A stretch of 33,786 bases of DNA from Pseudomonadota bacterium (GCA_963205265.1 CAUJJI010000004.1:1-33786); one strand, 5' to 3'; numbered from the stretch's first letter, positions 15,055-23,254 are shown. The notes: generated by a model from the letters alone, not told the origin. A program made the numbers and translations.

Positions 15055-16451
15055 CCGCTCGTTTCTTCGCTCTGCTGTCGGCCGCCTCGCTCGCGGCGCT
15101 CTCGGTTCCTCTGGCGGGGCAAGTCGCCACGCCGCCGCCGTCACCTGCCGCACCAGGCCAGCCGGCGGCGGGCGAAGAGGACGGGCTGACGGGCACCGTC
15201 TCGGACGAAGCCCAGTGGCAGGACCTCGGCATCGCCATCACCAGCTTCGCCACCGACCAGGACGTGCCGACCCAGACCAATGCCGGCTCGACCGCGGCGC
15301 TGGGGCGGAGCCTCGCCGATGTCATCTCGGGCGACCTCAGGAACAACGGCCTGTTCAAGCCCAGCGGGCCGGGCGGGCTGCCGCAGCCGGCCTATGCCCA
15401 GGTCCAGGCCCCGGACTACCCGACCTGGGCTGCCCGCAGCGCCGAGATGCTGGTGCAGGGCTATGTCCGGGCGAATGGCGACGGGCAGCTGACCATCGGC
15501 TGCTATCTCTACGACGTCGCCCTGCAGCAGCAGCTGGCGCGGGCGGGCTGGGTCGTGCCGCCGGCGGAGTGGCGGCGCGCGGCGCACAAGTGCGCGGACA
15601 TGGTCTATTCGCGGCTGTCGGGCGAGAGCCCCTTCTTCGACAGCCGCATCGCCTATATCGCCGAGACCGGCCCCAAGGACCGCCGGATGAAGCGCCTGGC
15701 GGTGATGGATTCGGACGGCGCCAATCACCGCTACCTGACCAGCGGCCAGGCGACGGCGCTGACTCCGCGCTATTCGCCCGACTACAAGTCGATCCTCTAT
15801 CTGTCCTACCTCAACGGCAACCCGCGGATCTACGTCTACGATCTTGCCACCGACCGGCAGCGGCTGATCACCGAGAGCCGCAATCCCACTTTCGCCCCGC
15901 GCTGGTCGCCCGACGGCAAGTGGATCCTCTATTCGATGGCAATCGCCGGCAACACCGACATCTACAAGATCTCGTCGGCCGGCGGCGGGCAGCCGCAGCG
16001 GCTGACCGACAGCCCCGGCATCGACGTCGGCGGCAGCTTCTCGCCCGACGGCAGCCGGATCGTGTTCGAAAGCGACCGCTCGGGCAGCCAGCAGATCTAC
16101 GTGATGGGTGCCGACGGATCGAACCAGCAGCGGATCAGCTTCTTCGGCGGCCGTTCGGCCACGCCCGAATGGAGCCCGCGCGGCGACCAGATCGCCTTCA
16201 CCCATATCGCCGGCGACCTGCGCATTGCGGTGACGAGCCCGGGCGGCGGCGGCATGCGCTACCTGACCGACAGCTGGCAGGACGAAGCACCGACCTGGTC
16301 GCCCAACGGCCGCATCATCCAGTTCTTCCGGACCGAGAAGAATTCGGGCAAGACCTCGATCTGGCAAGTCGACCTCACCGGCCGCAACGAGCGCCGGCTG
16401 CAGACCCCGGTCGACGGGTCCGACCCCGCCTGGGGCCCGATCCGCCCATAG
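15051..16451 (+). CDS. tolB: Tol-Pal system periplasmic beta-propeller TolB
   Basis: TolB is a periplasmic protein that binds Pal and the TolA/colicin side. The 466-residue protein has a signal peptide (RFFALLSAASLAALSVPLAGQ), a TolB N-terminal domain (about 50-200), and a WD40-like propeller with repeats such as LTPRYSPDYKSILYLSY, FAPRWSPDGKWILYS, VGGSFSPDGSRIVFES and ATPEWSPRGDQIAFTH. The ATG at 15051 overlaps the tolA stop; the longer frame from 15009 lies inside tolA. Two hairpins separate it from pal. Confidence 0.97.
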   Translation: MTARFFALLSAASLAALSVPLAGQVATPPPSPAAPGQPAAGEEDGLTGTVSDEAQWQDLGIAITSFATDQDVPTQTNAGSTAALGRSLADVISGDLRNNGLFKPSGPGGLPQPAYAQVQAPDYPTWAARSAEMLVQGYVRANGDGQLTIGCYLYDVALQQQLARAGWVVPPAEWRRAAHKCADMVYSRLSGESPFFDSRIAYIAETGPKDRRMKRLAVMDSDGANHRYLTSGQATALTPRYSPDYKSILYLSYLNGNPRIYVYDLATDRQRLITESRNPTFAPRWSPDGKWILYSMAIAGNTDIYKISSAGGGQPQRLTDSPGIDVGGSFSPDGSRIVFESDRSGSQQIYVMGADGSNQQRISFFGGRSATPEWSPRGDQIAFTHIAGDLRIAVTSPGGGGMRYLTDSWQDEAPTWSPNGRIIQFFRTEKNSGKTSIWQVDLTGRNERRLQTPVDGSDPAWGPIRP

Positions 16452-16465
16452 TCGAAGACACTCAT

Positions 16466-16498
16466 GTTCCGTTCATGCGGAACTTAGCCTAATAGGCT
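16466..16498 (+). promoter_or_regulatory. Two hairpins between tolB and pal
   Basis: GTTCCG-TTCATG-CGGAAC (16466-16483) and AGCCT-AAT-AGGCT (16486-16498) are consecutive stem-loops in the 77-base tolB-pal gap. They could stabilise or process the pal mRNA so that Pal is made in greater amount than TolB. No U-tract follows. Structure is read directly; function is inferred. Confidence 0.5.
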
Positions 16499-16528
16499 GC
16501 ATTGAAGCTGCTGGAAAAGGAGATCGCC

Positions 16529-17038
16529 ATGCCCGTCGGTTCGAAGGTTGCCGCTACCCTGCTGATCGCCGGTTCGATCGCGCTGTCCGCCTGCGCCAGC
16601 AAGGCCCCCAAGCAGCTGCCGCCCGAACCCGGCCCGGCGACCACGTCGGAGACCACCCAGTCGGGCCCGATCCCGGGCAGCCAGGCCGATTTCGTCGCCT
16701 TCACCCAGGGCAGCGACACCATCTACTTCGATACCGATCGCTACAACATCGACAGTGCCGATGCCGCCGCGCTCCAGGCGCAGGCGCAGTGGCTGCTGCG
16801 CTATCCGCAGAAGCGCGCGACGCTCGAAGGGCATTGCGACGAACGCGGCACGCGCGACTACAACCTGGCGCTGGGTGAGCGGCGGGCGAATGCCGCCAAG
16901 AACTATCTCGCCAGCCTCGGCGTCGAGCCGGGGCGGCTGACGACGATCAGCTACGGCAAGGAGCGGCCGCTGGCGCTCGGCTCGGACGAAAGCGCCTGGG
17001 CGCGCAATCGGCGGGCGGTGACGGTCACGATCGACTGA
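16529..17038 (+). CDS. pal: Peptidoglycan-associated lipoprotein Pal
   Basis: Pal is an outer-membrane lipoprotein that binds peptidoglycan and TolB. The 169-residue protein has a lipoprotein signal ending IALSACAS with Cys22 as the lipidated residue. Its OmpA-type domain shows TIYFDTDRYNID, LEGHCDERGTRDYNLALGE and ARNRRAVTV, the usual peptidoglycan-binding signature. The ATG at 16529 is chosen over the TTG at 16502 because AAGGAGA (16517-16523) is ideally placed and the signal peptide begins here. No cpoB/ybgF follows; the next gene is on the opposite strand. Confidence 0.97.
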   Translation: MPVGSKVAATLLIAGSIALSACASKAPKQLPPEPGPATTSETTQSGPIPGSQADFVAFTQGSDTIYFDTDRYNIDSADAAALQAQAQWLLRYPQKRATLEGHCDERGTRDYNLALGERRANAAKNYLASLGVEPGRLTTISYGKERPLALGSDESAWARNRRAVTVTID

Positions 17039-17083
17039 CGGGTGCGCGCGCCTGCAGGGCAGGCGCTGCGACCCAGGACATTG

Positions 17084-17263
17084 TCAGCGCTGGAGCCGGA
17101 TGAAGTCCTGCTTGCCGAGCGATACCTCGGGAGCGGAAATGCCGATCTGCGACGAAACGCCGTCGGCGGACAGCGGCATGCGCGCCGCATCGCCGCCGAA
17201 CAGGACATAGATCGACATCATCAGCACAGACAACGCTGCGGAGATCGCCAGCCGGTCGCTCAT
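17084..17263 (-). CDS. 59-residue hypothetical protein with N-terminal hydrophobic segment
   Basis: A small frame starts at the ATG at 17263 and stops at 17084. It encodes MSDRLAISAALSVLMMSIYV (1-20), LFGGDAARMPLSADG and a polar C-terminal half containing SSQIGISAPEVSLGKQDF. The N-terminal hydrophobic segment (about 5-22) suggests a membrane anchor or signal peptide. A good sigma-70 promoter (17293-17321, minus) would start transcription about 23 bases before the ATG, and GAGG lies eight bases upstream. No known family is recognised. It faces pal, 46 bases from its stop, and is divergent from the J-domain gene. Confidence 0.65.
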   Translation of the reverse strand: MSDRLAISAALSVLMMSIYVLFGGDAARMPLSADGVSSQIGISAPEVSLGKQDFIRLQR

Positions 17264-17292
17264 CGCTTGCCTCGTTAATCCTTAGGTAGGTT

Positions 17293-17321
17293 ACTATAAG
17301 CCATGCCACTAGATTGTGCAA
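17293..17321 (-). promoter_or_regulatory. Sigma-70 promoter for the 59-residue gene
   Basis: Read on the minus strand: TTGCAC (-35, 17321-17316), exactly 17 bases, then TATAGT (-10, 17298-17293). The expected start is near 17286. The two boxes match the consensus at 4-5 of 6 positions each, unusual in this GC-rich sequence. Confidence 0.6.
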
Positions 17322-17410
17322 CGCAGCATCTAGCCTTCGCCCATTTAATGGCACGTTAACAGGATACAAGACTTGCACCTCGCCCGATTCCCGCACTATC
17401 CGGAACGGCA

Positions 17411-17944
17411 ATGACCCGCGCACGGCGATCCTTGGACTGGGGCTTCCCCCGCTGGCGCGGCTACGGAGGCAGCCGCGATGCGGCGCAGGTGCGGCTGTGC
17501 GATCGCCACGGCTGCGACCAGCCGGGCAACTGCCCGGCTCCGAAATCGCCGAACAGCCCCGAGCGGTGGTATTTCTGCCAGAAGCATGCCGCCGAATACA
17601 ATGCCGGCTGGGACTATTTCGCCGGCCTCACCGCCGAAGAAGCCGCCGAGCGCGAGACGTCCGAACGCAGCGAGAATGCCGGCTACCGCGAGGCCGCGCA
17701 CTACGGCTGGGCGGGCTCGGGCGACGGCAGCCGCAGCCGCGACGAACTGCGCGCCCTCGACCTTCTCGGTCTCGCCCCCGACGCCGATTTCGACGCCGTC
17801 AGGCGCGCCTGGCGCAGCAAGGCCAAGGAAGTCCACCCCGACGTCCGCCCCGGCGACGAGGACGCCGCCAAGGCGTTCCAGGCGCTGCAGCTCGCCTACG
17901 AAGTCCTGCGCGCCGCCGAGGAGCGGCGGGAGTGGAGGGGGTAG
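17411..17944 (+). CDS. J-domain (DnaJ-like) protein
   Basis: The 177-residue protein carries a C-terminal J domain (about 110-175): ALDLLGLAPDADFDAVRRAW, then KAKEVHPDVRPG with the HPD motif at 142-144, which stimulates DnaK ATPase, and AFQALQLAYEVLRAAE. The N-terminal part contains cysteines and histidines in CDRHGCDQPGNCPAP and WYFCQKHAAEYN, which could bind a metal, though this is not a DnaJ zinc finger. No Gly/Phe linker is seen, so it is a type III J protein. Partner and client are unknown. The ATG at 17411 gives the family N-terminus. Confidence 0.88.
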   Translation: MTRARRSLDWGFPRWRGYGGSRDAAQVRLCDRHGCDQPGNCPAPKSPNSPERWYFCQKHAAEYNAGWDYFAGLTAEEAAERETSERSENAGYREAAHYGWAGSGDGSRSRDELRALDLLGLAPDADFDAVRRAWRSKAKEVHPDVRPGDEDAAKAFQALQLAYEVLRAAEERREWRG

Positions 17945-18098
17945 AGCGGTTCGGGTAGCGGACCTGGCTGGCGCGCCGACGGACTCGATATTGGACGATC
18001 GCTTCACTCTTGAATTGGTTCGTCACCCTGAACCTGTTCGTCACCCCTAACCAAGTTCAGCATGATGGTAGGGGTGTGGGACGCGAGCAAACCCCGTC

Positions 18099-18119
18099 GT
18101 CCCGGGCTTGACCCGGGAC
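18099..18119. repeat. REP-like palindrome
   Basis: GTCCCGGG, loop CTTGA, CCCGGGAC: a perfect 8-bp stem, the same arms as the copy at 6601-6621 with a different loop. Confidence 0.7.
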
Positions 18120-18166
18120 CGCTGGCGGCTGGGTCGTGACGTCACAATCGTCACCCTGAACTCGTT

Positions 18167-18307
18167 CGTCACCCTGAACTTGTTTCAGGGCCCATTTCTC
18201 CTCCAGGCGCCGGCCCCCTGCATGGACGGACAACGGCGCCGTGGCGTTTCGGTCGCGAGCTTCGGGGCGTGGGGCTCGATGGGTGCTGAAACAAGTTCAG
18301 CATGACG
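18167..18307. repeat. Inverted repeat pair with 29-bp arms
   Basis: The left arm (18167-18195) and right arm (18279-18307) match in reverse complement at 25 of 29 positions around the core CTGAAACAAGTTCAG, with 83 bases between them. A related, more degenerate copy is at 18021-18066. It resembles a paired REP or small mobile element without any coding content. The right arm ends seven bases before the promoter at 18315. Confidence 0.7.
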
Positions 18308-18314
18308 AAAGGGC

Positions 18315-18343
18315 TTGACATAACAAACCATATTGGTTATATG
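18315..18343 (+). promoter_or_regulatory. Strong sigma-70-like promoter with embedded palindrome
   Basis: TTGACA (18315-18320), a 17-base spacer and TATATG (18338-18343). The -35 box is a perfect consensus and spacing is ideal. The spacer holds AACCA-TAT-TGGTT (18327-18339), a small palindrome placed like a repressor operator. No good coding sequence follows, but a stable hairpin does (18363-18409). Confidence 0.5.
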
Positions 18344-18349
18344 CCACGC

Positions 18350-18420
18350 GTCACGGGTTGGTGGAGCGGTACCGGTCGTCTCCTCTCCCCCGACAGCCGG
18401 CGCCGCTCCAAGGCGGCCCC
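18350..18420 (+). ncRNA. Candidate small RNA with CU-rich loop
   Basis: Transcription from the promoter at 18315-18343 should start near 18350. GGAGCGG (18363-18369) pairs with CCGCTCC (18403-18409); inside, CCG pairs with CGG (18398-18400) and GTCG with CGAC (18391-18394), leaving a 12-base loop TCTCCTCTCCCC (18379-18390). The loop is complementary to Shine-Dalgarno sequences, as in the CCUCCUCCC-loop 'cuckoo' small RNAs of other alphaproteobacteria. The 3' end is not visible; no clear terminator with a U-tract is seen. A prediction only. Confidence 0.3.
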
Positions 18421-18474
18421 ACCAGGATGCGAGGACCCTCAAACGTCAGGCGGTCATGGGCGAGCCCGACCCGC

Positions 18475-18661
18475 CAACGCTTCGCACCTCAGGGTTCAAA
18501 CCGCCAAGCCTGTCGTGCCAGGCAACCGAGGCGCCGGCTTTTCCGTGCGTTGGTTTCCCCAGGCGCAAGCCCGCATTCGCCAGCGGGGGTGAAACTGTGT
18601 CTGCTCAAGATCCTCCCCCACAGGGGGAGGGGGACCGCCGGCGCAGCCGGTGGTGGAGGGG
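18475..18661 (+). repeat. Composite repeat A+B, copy 1
   Basis: Unit A (18475 to about 18605) matches the reverse complement of the last 130 bases of the window (about 33656-33786) with only a few substitutions and small gaps. It contains CCCGC-ATTCGCCA-GCGGG, a small hairpin. Unit B (18607-18661) adjoins it in both places. Element B forms CCTCCCCC-ACA-GGGGGAGG and a second stem closed by a GCA triloop. The left end of the match reaches the window edge in the other copy, so the true repeat may be longer. Confidence 0.8.
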
Positions 18662-18704
18662 TCGAAACCCCTCCCCACAAGCCAGCGCCTCGATCGAAGC
18701 TCCC

Positions 18705-18764
18705 GACCCCTCCACCTCGCCGGCTGCGCCGTCGCGGTCCCCCTCCCCGTTCCGGGGAGGTTCT
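18705..18764 (-). repeat. Element B, copy 3, inverted relative to copy 2
   Basis: A minus-oriented element B with CCTCCCCG-GAA-CGGGGAGG and a GCA-triloop stem. It faces the plus-oriented copy at 18607-18661 across 43 bases, forming a BIME-like pair just downstream of the amidohydrolase stop at 18782. Confidence 0.75.
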
Positions 18765-18781
18765 GGGCGCCTGTCCCCCCT

Positions 18782-20083
18782 TCAAGGTGTCAGGTTGTAC
18801 AGCTCGCACGCGTTCAGCTCGAGCACCCGCTTGCGCGTGGCATAGTCGTGGCCGCCGAGCGTCTCGACCAGCTTGTCCTGCACGCCGGGGTAGAGCGATG
18901 TGGGGTGCGGGAAGTCGGTTTCGAACATGACCCGGTCGACGCCCACTTCCTCGAGCAGGTGCTTGGGCCCGTAGTCCTCGAACCAGTAGCTGACCCAGAA
19001 ATTGCGGCGGAAATATTCCTTCGGCCGGCGCTTGAGGCCGCGGTTCTCGGCAGTGCGGAATTCGTCGAGCTGGTGTTCCATGCCTTCCAGCCAGAACGGC
19101 ACCCAGCCCATGCCGCTTTCGATCAGGCCGATCTTCAGGTCCTCGTACTTGTCGAGCAGGCCCGAGACCATGAAGTTCGACATCGTCGCCGAACAGCCGA
19201 TGTGGTGCAGCAGCGCGTGGATCGGCAGCTTCTGGTCGAAGCCGAGGTTGTCCCAGATCGCCGAGTTCGCGTCGAGCGAGGTGTTGAGGTGGAAGTTCAT
19301 CGCCATGCCGGTCGCATTGCAGATGTCGAACACCTCTTCCCAGAACGGCGAGATGCCGCCGTCGGGCCCGACGTAGGGGCTGGAGACGTCCACCCGCTCG
19401 GGCCGGTCGGGCAGGGTTATGCCCTTGATCCCCAGTTCGACGATGCGGCGCATCTCGCGGTTCATCAGGTCCTTGTCCCAATAGGGCAAGGTCGCCATGC
19501 AATTGATGCGGCCGCCGGATTCGTCCATCCGTTCCCTGCAGGCGTCGTTGTAGATCTGGGTGATGGCGATCGCCAGCGGCTCGTCGTTCAACCCCAACAG
19601 CGAGCCGACCTGGGTGACGCCGCCGTTCTGGAAGCAGATCTGCGCCCAGACGCCCATCGCGTCCATCGCTTCGAGCCGCGGCTTGACCAGGTAGGAGCCG
19701 GGATCGATCTGGTCGTAGTTCTGGAAGGCCAGGCGGCCGAGCAGCTTGTTGTGATCCTTGGCGATGACGTTGCCGCCGATCGAGCCGAAGTGCCTGTCGC
19801 CGACGAACCACTGGTCGGCGCCGTCGATGCGGCGCACGTGCGGCATCTTGTCCTTCATGCCGGCGGGCGCACGCGCGGTCCACAGGTCGGCCGGCTCGGT
19901 GAAATGGGTGTCGCAGTCGACGATCCTGATGCCCTCGAACACCGGGTCGAGCCCGCGGGTGTTCGCAGCGTAGTCGACTTCGCGGATGTGCCCGCCGGGG
20001 GCCCAGCCCTCGGCCAGCCAGTACCACTTGGCGTCGTCGATGCCGGCCTTCATGACCGTGCTGCCCGGATTGTCTTCAGCCAT
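18782..20083 (-). CDS. Amidohydrolase family 2 (ACMSD-like metal-dependent hydrolase)
   Basis: The 433-residue protein belongs to the amidohydrolase-2 group, TIM-barrel enzymes that hydrolyse or decarboxylate cyclic carboxylic compounds. Near the N-terminus is RIVDCDTHFTEPADLW with His60. The usual first motif is DxHxH or a single-His variant such as D-SH-xxEP, which this resembles. The C-terminal FETDFPHP (Asp390, His393) is typical of the family, as are GVWAQICFQNGG and HHIGCSA. GGGAGAGAAG precedes the ATG at 20083. It is the last gene of a minus-strand set with GMC and luciferase-like oxidoreductases. The substrate is unknown. Confidence 0.9.
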   Translation of the reverse strand: MAEDNPGSTVMKAGIDDAKWYWLAEGWAPGGHIREVDYAANTRGLDPVFEGIRIVDCDTHFTEPADLWTARAPAGMKDKMPHVRRIDGADQWFVGDRHFGSIGGNVIAKDHNKLLGRLAFQNYDQIDPGSYLVKPRLEAMDAMGVWAQICFQNGGVTQVGSLLGLNDEPLAIAITQIYNDACRERMDESGGRINCMATLPYWDKDLMNREMRRIVELGIKGITLPDRPERVDVSSPYVGPDGGISPFWEEVFDICNATGMAMNFHLNTSLDANSAIWDNLGFDQKLPIHALLHHIGCSATMSNFMVSGLLDKYEDLKIGLIESGMGWVPFWLEGMEHQLDEFRTAENRGLKRRPKEYFRRNFWVSYWFEDYGPKHLLEEVGVDRVMFETDFPHPTSLYPGVQDKLVETLGGHDYATRKRVLELNACELYNLTP

Positions 20084-20194
20084 GGCTTCTCTCCCGTTCT
20101 ATGGCACGTTTCCTACACCCCGGGAGCGAAGTTTCAAAGCCGTCCGATCGGGCAGCGCCGGCGATCGAGAGCGGCGCGGCGCGGTTCTGGAGCT

Positions 20195-20497
20195 TCAGCT
20201 TGCCTTGGGGTCGGGCGCGGTTTCCTCGTGGATCCGCTCGCGCGCCTCGTCGGCGCCTTCTTCGACCTTGTCGCCGAGCTTGTCCGCCGCGACCGAAGCG
20301 CTGCCCGCCGCACGATCCGCCGCCGCGCCGACCGAGTCGGCGGCCTCGTCGATCGCCTGGCCGGCGTCGCTGGCCGCGGCGCCGACGTCCCTGGCCGCGG
20401 AATCGGCGGTCTGTTCCGCCTGGTCCTGGGTCTGCTGCGAACAGCCGGCCAGGGCGAGGCCGAAAGCCGAGATCGCGACGATTACCGATTTGCGCAT
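20195..20497 (-). CDS. Ala/Asp-rich small lipoprotein
   Basis: This 100-residue protein begins MRKSVIVAISAFGLALAGCS, a lipoprotein signal with Cys19. The mature part is almost entirely Ala, Asp, Glu and Ser in heptad/11-mer-like helix repeats (AADSVGAAADRAAGSASVAAD, broken here for illustration as ADSVGAAADR and AGSASVAADK), so it probably forms long amphipathic helices on the outer membrane. An upstream in-frame ATG at 20536 is less likely, because AGGAGA sits just before 20497. It lies between the GMC and amidohydrolase genes. No specific function can be assigned. Confidence 0.85.
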   Translation of the reverse strand: MRKSVIVAISAFGLALAGCSQQTQDQAEQTADSAARDVGAAASDAGQAIDEAADSVGAAADRAAGSASVAADKLGDKVEEGADEARERIHEETAPDPKAS

Positions 20498-20564
20498 GCG
20501 CTTTCTCCTGTGAAGCTCGCCTGCAGGAATGAGCAAGCGCCCGGCTTGTTCCCGAACCGCCCGC

Positions 20565-22160
20565 TCAGGCCGCGTCCTCGGCGATCATCGCCGCGGCCTT
20601 CTCGCCGACCATGATCGCCGGCGCATTGGTGTTCGCCGCGGGCATGACCGGCATGATCGAGGCATCGGCGACGCGCAGGCCGGCGACGCCGCGCACCCGC
20701 AGCCGCGGGTCGACCACCGAGGCCTCGTCCCCGCCCATCCGGCACGTGCCGACCGGGTGGTAGCCGATGCCGCTCTCGTTGCGGATGCGCTGCTCCCATT
20801 CGGCATCGCTGCCGGGCACCGGATCGGGCGTGAGGCCGCCGACGGTGACCGCCGCCAGCGCCGGGGTGCGGAAGATCTCCTGGACCTGCTTCGCCCCGCT
20901 GACCAGCACCGCCATGTCGTCGGGGTGGCCGATCAGGCGGTGGTCGATCACCGGCTTGTCGCCGGCCTCGGCGCTGCGCAGGCGAATCTCCCCTCGGCTC
21001 TTGGGCTTGGCGACGTTGCAGTAGACGGTCACCCCCGGCAGGTGATGCGGCTTGCGCCGGGCCATGTCGTAGCACATCAGCCCGAACGACAGCTTGATGT
21101 CGGGGAAGGCGACGTCGGGCCGCGAGCGCAGGTAGGCCATGGCCTCGACCGGGACGATGGTCATCAGCCCCTTGCTTGTGACGACATAGCGCAGGAACTC
21201 GCGCGCCAGAGTCAGCGGCTTCATCATCTGGTTGTAAGTCGGGATCGTCACCTGGAAGGTCGAATGGAAGCTGGCGTGTTCCTGCAGGTTCTGCCCGACC
21301 TGCGGCGCGTCCACCCTGACTTCGATCCCATGGTCGCGCAGCTGCGCGGCCGGGCCGATGCCCGAGCGCATCAGCACGGCCGGCGAAGAGATCGCGCCGC
21401 TGCTGACTACCACTTCGCGGCGCGCGGCCACGGTCTGCACCTGCCCGTCGCGAACGAACTGCACGCCGGTGGCGCGGCCGCTCTCGATCAGCACCCTGTC
21501 GACCGTGGCGCCGGTCACGACCCGCAGGTTCGGCCGCTTCATCGCCCCCTCGAGGAAGGCGCGCGCGGCGCTGGAGCGCTGGCCGTCGCGCTGGGTGACG
21601 TACATCAGGAAGGCGCCGTCGACGTCGCCGGCGCAATAGTCCTCGACCCGCCGCAGGCCGTACTGCTCGCAGCCGTCGACGAAGACCTGCGCGAGCGGAT
21701 GCTGCATGCGCGGCAGGCCGACGCCAAGCGGGCCCATTGCCGAATGGGTCTGGTCGGGCGCGCCGGTGAAGCCTTCGGACTTGCGGAAGAACGGCAGGAC
21801 CTCGTCCCAGCTCCAGCCGGTGCAGCCGAGCTCGGCGGCCCACTGGTCGTAGTCGGAACGGTCGCCGCGGATATAGATCATGCCGTTGACCGACGAGCCG
21901 CCGCCGAGCAGCCTGCCCGCGTTCCACGCCACTCGCCGGCCGTTCAGCGAGGGATCGGGCTCGGTCAGGTGCTGCCAGTCGTTCTCGCCGAACAGCATCT
22001 TCATGCCGCCCGCCGGCATGCGGTTCATGAAACCGTCGGCCTTGCCGCCCGCTTCGAGCAGCACGACCCGGACGGCGGGATCTTCCGAAAGCCGGCTGGC
22101 AAGCACGCAGCCCGCGCTGCCGCCGCCGGCAATGACGTAGTCCGCGCTGTCGATGTCCAT
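20565..22160 (-). CDS. GMC family FAD-dependent oxidoreductase (choline dehydrogenase-like)
   Basis: The 531-residue flavoprotein has the FAD-binding [17 protein letters not shown] at 8-24, the GMC signature 1 [18 protein letters not shown], signature 2 ([18 protein letters not shown]) and the C-terminal [11 protein letters not shown] and [14 protein letters not shown] with the catalytic His and Asn. Such enzymes oxidise alcohols, often aliphatic, aromatic or polyethylene-glycol substrates, passing electrons to a quinone or other acceptor. It starts at 22160, 17 bases after the LLM gene stop at 22178, so the two are co-transcribed. Its stop is 67 bases before the lipoprotein start. Confidence 0.95.
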   Translation of the reverse strand: MDIDSADYVIAGGGSAGCVLASRLSEDPAVRVVLLEAGGKADGFMNRMPAGGMKMLFGENDWQHLTEPDPSLNGRRVAWNAGRLLGGGSSVNGMIYIRGDRSDYDQWAAELGCTGWSWDEVLPFFRKSEGFTGAPDQTHSAMGPLGVGLPRMQHPLAQVFVDGCEQYGLRRVEDYCAGDVDGAFLMYVTQRDGQRSSAARAFLEGAMKRPNLRVVTGATVDRVLIESGRATGVQFVRDGQVQTVAARREVVVSSGAISSPAVLMRSGIGPAAQLRDHGIEVRVDAPQVGQNLQEHASFHSTFQVTIPTYNQMMKPLTLAREFLRYVVTSKGLMTIVPVEAMAYLRSRPDVAFPDIKLSFGLMCYDMARRKPHHLPGVTVYCNVAKPKSRGEIRLRSAEAGDKPVIDHRLIGHPDDMAVLVSGAKQVQEIFRTPALAAVTVGGLTPDPVPGSDAEWEQRIRNESGIGYHPVGTCRMGGDEASVVDPRLRVRGVAGLRVADASIMPVMPAANTNAPAIMVGEKAAAMIAEDAA

Positions 22161-22177
22161 CCGCTCCCCCCGCTCCC

Positions 22178-23254
22178 TCAGGCCGCCCGTAGCGCCGGGA
22201 TCACTTCCCTGGCAAACAAATCCCGCGCCTCGCCCCAGCTCTCTGGATAGAAGCCGGGGCCGACCGCGACGAAGCGGTCGAGGCCCATTTTCCTCAGCCC
22301 CAGCAGCCGCTCGGTCACCCGGTCGGGCGAGCCGACGATGGCGAAGCGCCTGACGAAGTCCGGGGTCAGCCCGCCGCCGACGATGCGATCCCTGGCATCG
22401 TGGATGCCGTGCTTGTTCATGTCGTAGCCGCTCTTGATCGCGTCGAGGTTCTCGGACATCGCCGCATCGGCCGGGCCGACCTGCTTGCCCTGGATCACCT
22501 GGAAGCGGGCCAGCGGCGGCGCCATGTGCATCGCCACTTCCATCGCCTTCGCCTCGTCGGGATGGCAGACGACGACCAGCTGGGCGCCGTAGGAGACGCC
22601 CTCGTCGCCCAGTCCCTCGGCCTGGCGGGCGGCGCGCGCGGTGGCGAGCGCCCATTCCATCCGCTCGGGCTCGGCGCCAACGCTGAAGGTCACCCGCTCG
22701 GCGATCAGCGCCGCCATGCGGATGACCTTGGGCCCGGTCGCGGCAACGTCGAGCGGGACCTTGGCCAGGCCTTCGGGCAGCCAGCGCAGCTTGACCGCTT
22801 CCGGCCGGCCGCCCAGCGACAGCGAGTGGAGATCGGGCGCATCGCCCGACGAGCCGAATTCGGCGAAGGGGATCTCGCCGCCGCCGAGCAGCGTCTGGAG
22901 ATGGCGCAGCGCCGTCTCGAACGCGCGCAGCCCGACCGGCGCATGGCCGAGATAGGCGAGCGCCGAATCCCCCCGGCCGATGCCGAGCACCGAGCGCCCG
23001 CCCGAGATCGCCTGGATCGTCGCCGCCGCGCCGGCGATCACCGCCAGGTTGCGGGTGAAGGGATTGGTCACTCCGGTCGACAGCTTGAGCCGCGAAGTCG
23101 AGCAGGCCCAGACTCCCATCTGCGCATAGGGATCGGCAGAGAGGCACTGCGAATCCATGAACATCTGGCCGTCCCAGCCTTCGGCCTCGACCGCTTGCGC
23201 CAGCTCGGGCGAGGCGCCCGTGTTCGATCCGCCCGCGCGCCAAATCTCCAGCAT
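22178..23254 (-). CDS. LLM-class (luciferase-like) oxidoreductase
   Basis: The 358-residue TIM-barrel protein belongs to the bacterial luciferase-like group, which uses reduced FMN or F420. It begins with [18 protein letters not shown] and contains [47 protein letters not shown] and [16 protein letters not shown]; these match Mer-like members. Cofactor cannot be decided from sequence alone. GAGGGAGAAGG lies just upstream of the ATG at 23254, which is preferred over 23281. It is first in a minus-strand operon with the GMC oxidoreductase and is divergent from the TPR glycosyltransferase across 169 bases. Confidence 0.9.
   Translation of the reverse strand: MLEIWRAGGSNTGASPELAQAVEAEGWDGQMFMDSQCLSADPYAQMGVWACSTSRLKLSTGVTNPFTRNLAVIAGAAATIQAISGGRSVLGIGRGDSALAYLGHAPVGLRAFETALRHLQTLLGGGEIPFAEFGSSGDAPDLHSLSLGGRPEAVKLRWLPEGLAKVPLDVAATGPKVIRMAALIAERVTFSVGAEPERMEWALATARAARQAEGLGDEGVSYGAQLVVVCHPDEAKAMEVAMHMAPPLARFQVIQGKQVGPADAAMSENLDAIKSGYDMNKHGIHDARDRIVGGGLTPDFVRRFAIVGSPDRVTERLLGLRKMGLDRFVAVGPGFYPESWGEARDLFAREVIPALRAA

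Larger units (their letters stand above)
17945..18781. other. 837-base repeat-rich non-coding region
   Basis: No convincing gene is present. In order it holds a degenerate CACCCTGAAC/GTTCAG repeat (18021-18066), a GTCCCGGG palindrome (18099-18119), a 29-bp inverted repeat pair (18167-18307), a consensus-like promoter (18315-18343) reading into a long hairpin (18363-18409), a composite A+B repeat (18475-18661) and an inverted element B (18705-18764). Open frames across the region are translated repeats and overlap in several frames. Confidence 0.8.

Noticed and set aside
18485..18510. tRNA T-arm (GGTTCAAACC) in repeat A
   Set aside because: The five-base stems around the loop do not pair and no cloverleaf can be completed; the sequence simply belongs to repeat A, also at the window end.
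18302..18592. 96-codon open frame after the orphan promoter
   Set aside because: It runs through the hairpin and repeat A, has no recognisable domain, and its composition reflects the repeats.
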